64,000 nucleotides of DNA from Niabella yanshanensis (GTDB lineage: Bacteria > Bacteroidota > Bacteroidia > Chitinophagales > Chitinophagaceae), in NCBI RefSeq assembly GCF_034424215.1, contig NZ_CP139960.1, positions 4,650,001 to 4,714,000 on the forward strand, written 5' to 3'. Below are positions 63,206 through 64,000 of the stretch, in pieces. The position numbers were made by a program, and so were the translations under genes. How positions within the stretch are numbered: position 1 is the stretch's first letter; each line of letters starts with the position of its first letter. The notes beneath the pieces are model-generated. The model saw only the letters and a program-made list of their open reading frames with translations. It had not been told where the DNA came from and made no database searches.

Positions 63206-64000
63206 ATGAAATACTTTTTTTCTTTTCTGCTGGCTATGGGAATGGTAGCTGGCTATGCGCAACCACAGCCCCCTATCATGGGCTGGAGCAGCTGGAATCA
63301 TTTTCATATCAACATTGATGAAAAAATGATCCGGCAACAGGCTGATGCGATGAAATCCTCTGGTTTGTACAAAGCCGGCTATCGCTTTATTAACATAGAC
63401 GACGGTTATTTTGGTGGCCGCGATGCTTCAGGTAAATTGTTGGAAGATAAGAAGAAATTTCCTTCAGGTATGGGCGCTTTGGCGGCCTATATCCACAGCA
63501 AAGGTTTGAAGGCGGGTATTTATACAGATGCGGGAAAGAATACCTGTGGTTCTATTTATGATAAAGACCCCAATGGCTTTGGGGTGGGTATCTACGGCTA
63601 TGTGAAAGAAGATTGTGACCTGTTCTTTAAAGAATGGAAATATGATTTTTTAAAAGTTGACTGGTGCGGAGGCGAACGGATGAAACTGGTTGAGGAGACG
63701 GAGTATACAAAGATCATCAATGCCGTAAAAGCTATCAATAAGGAGATAGTTTTTAACGTATGCCGTTGGAAATTTCCCGGAGAATGGGCCATGCAAAAAG
63801 CAAACTCATGGAGGATCTCGGGCGATATCAGACCCCACTTCTCTTCCATCTTAAAGATCATTGATATGAATGCGGATCTTTGGAAATACGCGTCAGCAGG
63901 TCATTACAACGATATGGATATGTTGCAGGTAGGGCGCGGGATGAGCTACGAAGAAGATAAGGCGCATTTTTCAATGTGGTGCATGATGAATTCTCCATTG
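63206..64000 (+). CDS. GH27 alpha-galactosidase-like enzyme, 3' truncated by window edge
   Basis: 265 codons are visible from ATG 63206 and the frame runs off the right edge. Signal peptide (FFSFLLAMGMVAGYAQ). GH27 catalytic barrel: PPIMGWSSWNHFH, FINIDDGYFGGRD, LKAGIYTDAGKNTCG, the nucleophile Asp in FLKVDWCGG (about D152) and the acid/base Asp in RISGDIRP (about D207). This is the classical KVDWCGG form, unlike the KIDDL variant in the GH27 at 8511. Expected activity is removal of terminal alpha-galactose or a related sugar. It begins 26 bases after GH2, so it belongs to the same transcript. Confidence 0.88.
   Translation, partial: MKYFFSFLLAMGMVAGYAQPQPPIMGWSSWNHFHINIDEKMIRQQADAMKSSGLYKAGYRFINIDDGYFGGRDASGKLLEDKKKFPSGMGALAAYIHSKGLKAGIYTDAGKNTCGSIYDKDPNGFGVGIYGYVKEDCDLFFKEWKYDFLKVDWCGGERMKLVEETEYTKIINAVKAINKEIVFNVCRWKFPGEWAMQKANSWRISGDIRPHFSSILKIIDMNADLWKYASAGHYNDMDMLQVGRGMSYEEDKAHFSMWCMMNSPL

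Noticed and set aside
1-64000. CRISPR arrays, tRNA or rRNA genes, insertion sequences
   Set aside because: I saw no regularly spaced repeats, no cloverleaf-like segments and no transposase or integrase motifs in any frame.

Overview
The window is chromosomal DNA from a Bacteroidota bacterium. The evidence is two SusC/SusD pairs, FAS1 lipoproteins with Cys-Lys-Lys lipoboxes, an RND pump fused to a TolC-like domain, DUF4421 and DUF6660-like proteins, and promoter boxes of the TAnnTTYG type. Gene content suggests a plant-polysaccharide degrader of the Chitinophagaceae (Niabella/Niastella-like); that placement is inference.

Layout. 1-4.1 kb: a left-truncated Omp85-type outer-membrane protein followed by a GAF-domain protein. 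4.1-5 kb: a PAP2 phosphatase on the minus strand. 5.1-9.9 kb: secreted glycosidases (GH39, GH28, GH27). 10-12.4 kb: an orphan PAS histidine kinase and a CsbD-like stress protein. 12.5-17.5 kb: a NUDIX protein, a DUF4421 protein and a MscS channel on the minus strand, then a frameshifted CsgG/LpoB-like gene. 17.6-27 kb: a metal-resistance island with a decayed P1B ATPase, a periplasmic adaptor, a CzcA-TolC fusion, two small Cys-rich secreted proteins and a TonB receptor. 27.2-31.1 kb: two coupled secreted proteins (one unknown, one with WG repeats) and a NUDIX gene with an internal amber codon. 31.2-49.9 kb: a polysaccharide utilization locus with CE15 on the minus strand and, on the plus strand, FAS1-SusC-SusD-FAS1-FAS1-SusC-SusD-GH28. 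50.2-52.6 kb: a compact alkylation-repair operon (AraC-MGMT fusion, 2OG oxygenase, stand-alone Ada zinc domain, AlkB). 52.7-53.8 kb: an esterase and a VOC pseudogene. 54.1-64 kb: a second glycosidase block (GH2, GH115, Gfo/Idh/MocA oxidoreductase, GH2, and a GH27 cut by the right edge).

How the genes work together. CE15 and GH115 both act on (4-O-methyl)glucuronic acid side chains. GH28, GH2, GH27 and GH39 would trim galacturonan, galactose and pentose units. The likely target is an acidic plant cell-wall heteropolysaccharide (pectic and/or glucuronoxylan-like), imported by the SusCD pairs. A repeated promoter module ties the three sugar blocks together: two RCARGAY half-sites exactly 10 bp apart, then 27-28 bp to a TAnnTTCG box. 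It occurs before GH28 (6.85 kb), twice in tandem before the FAS1/SusCD operon (32.6 and 32.7 kb), and before GH2 (54.0 kb). No cognate regulator is visible in the window.

Four genes are visibly broken (P1B ATPase, CsgG-like, NUDIX, VOC), which points to local gene decay or, for the single-base lesions, possible sequence error.
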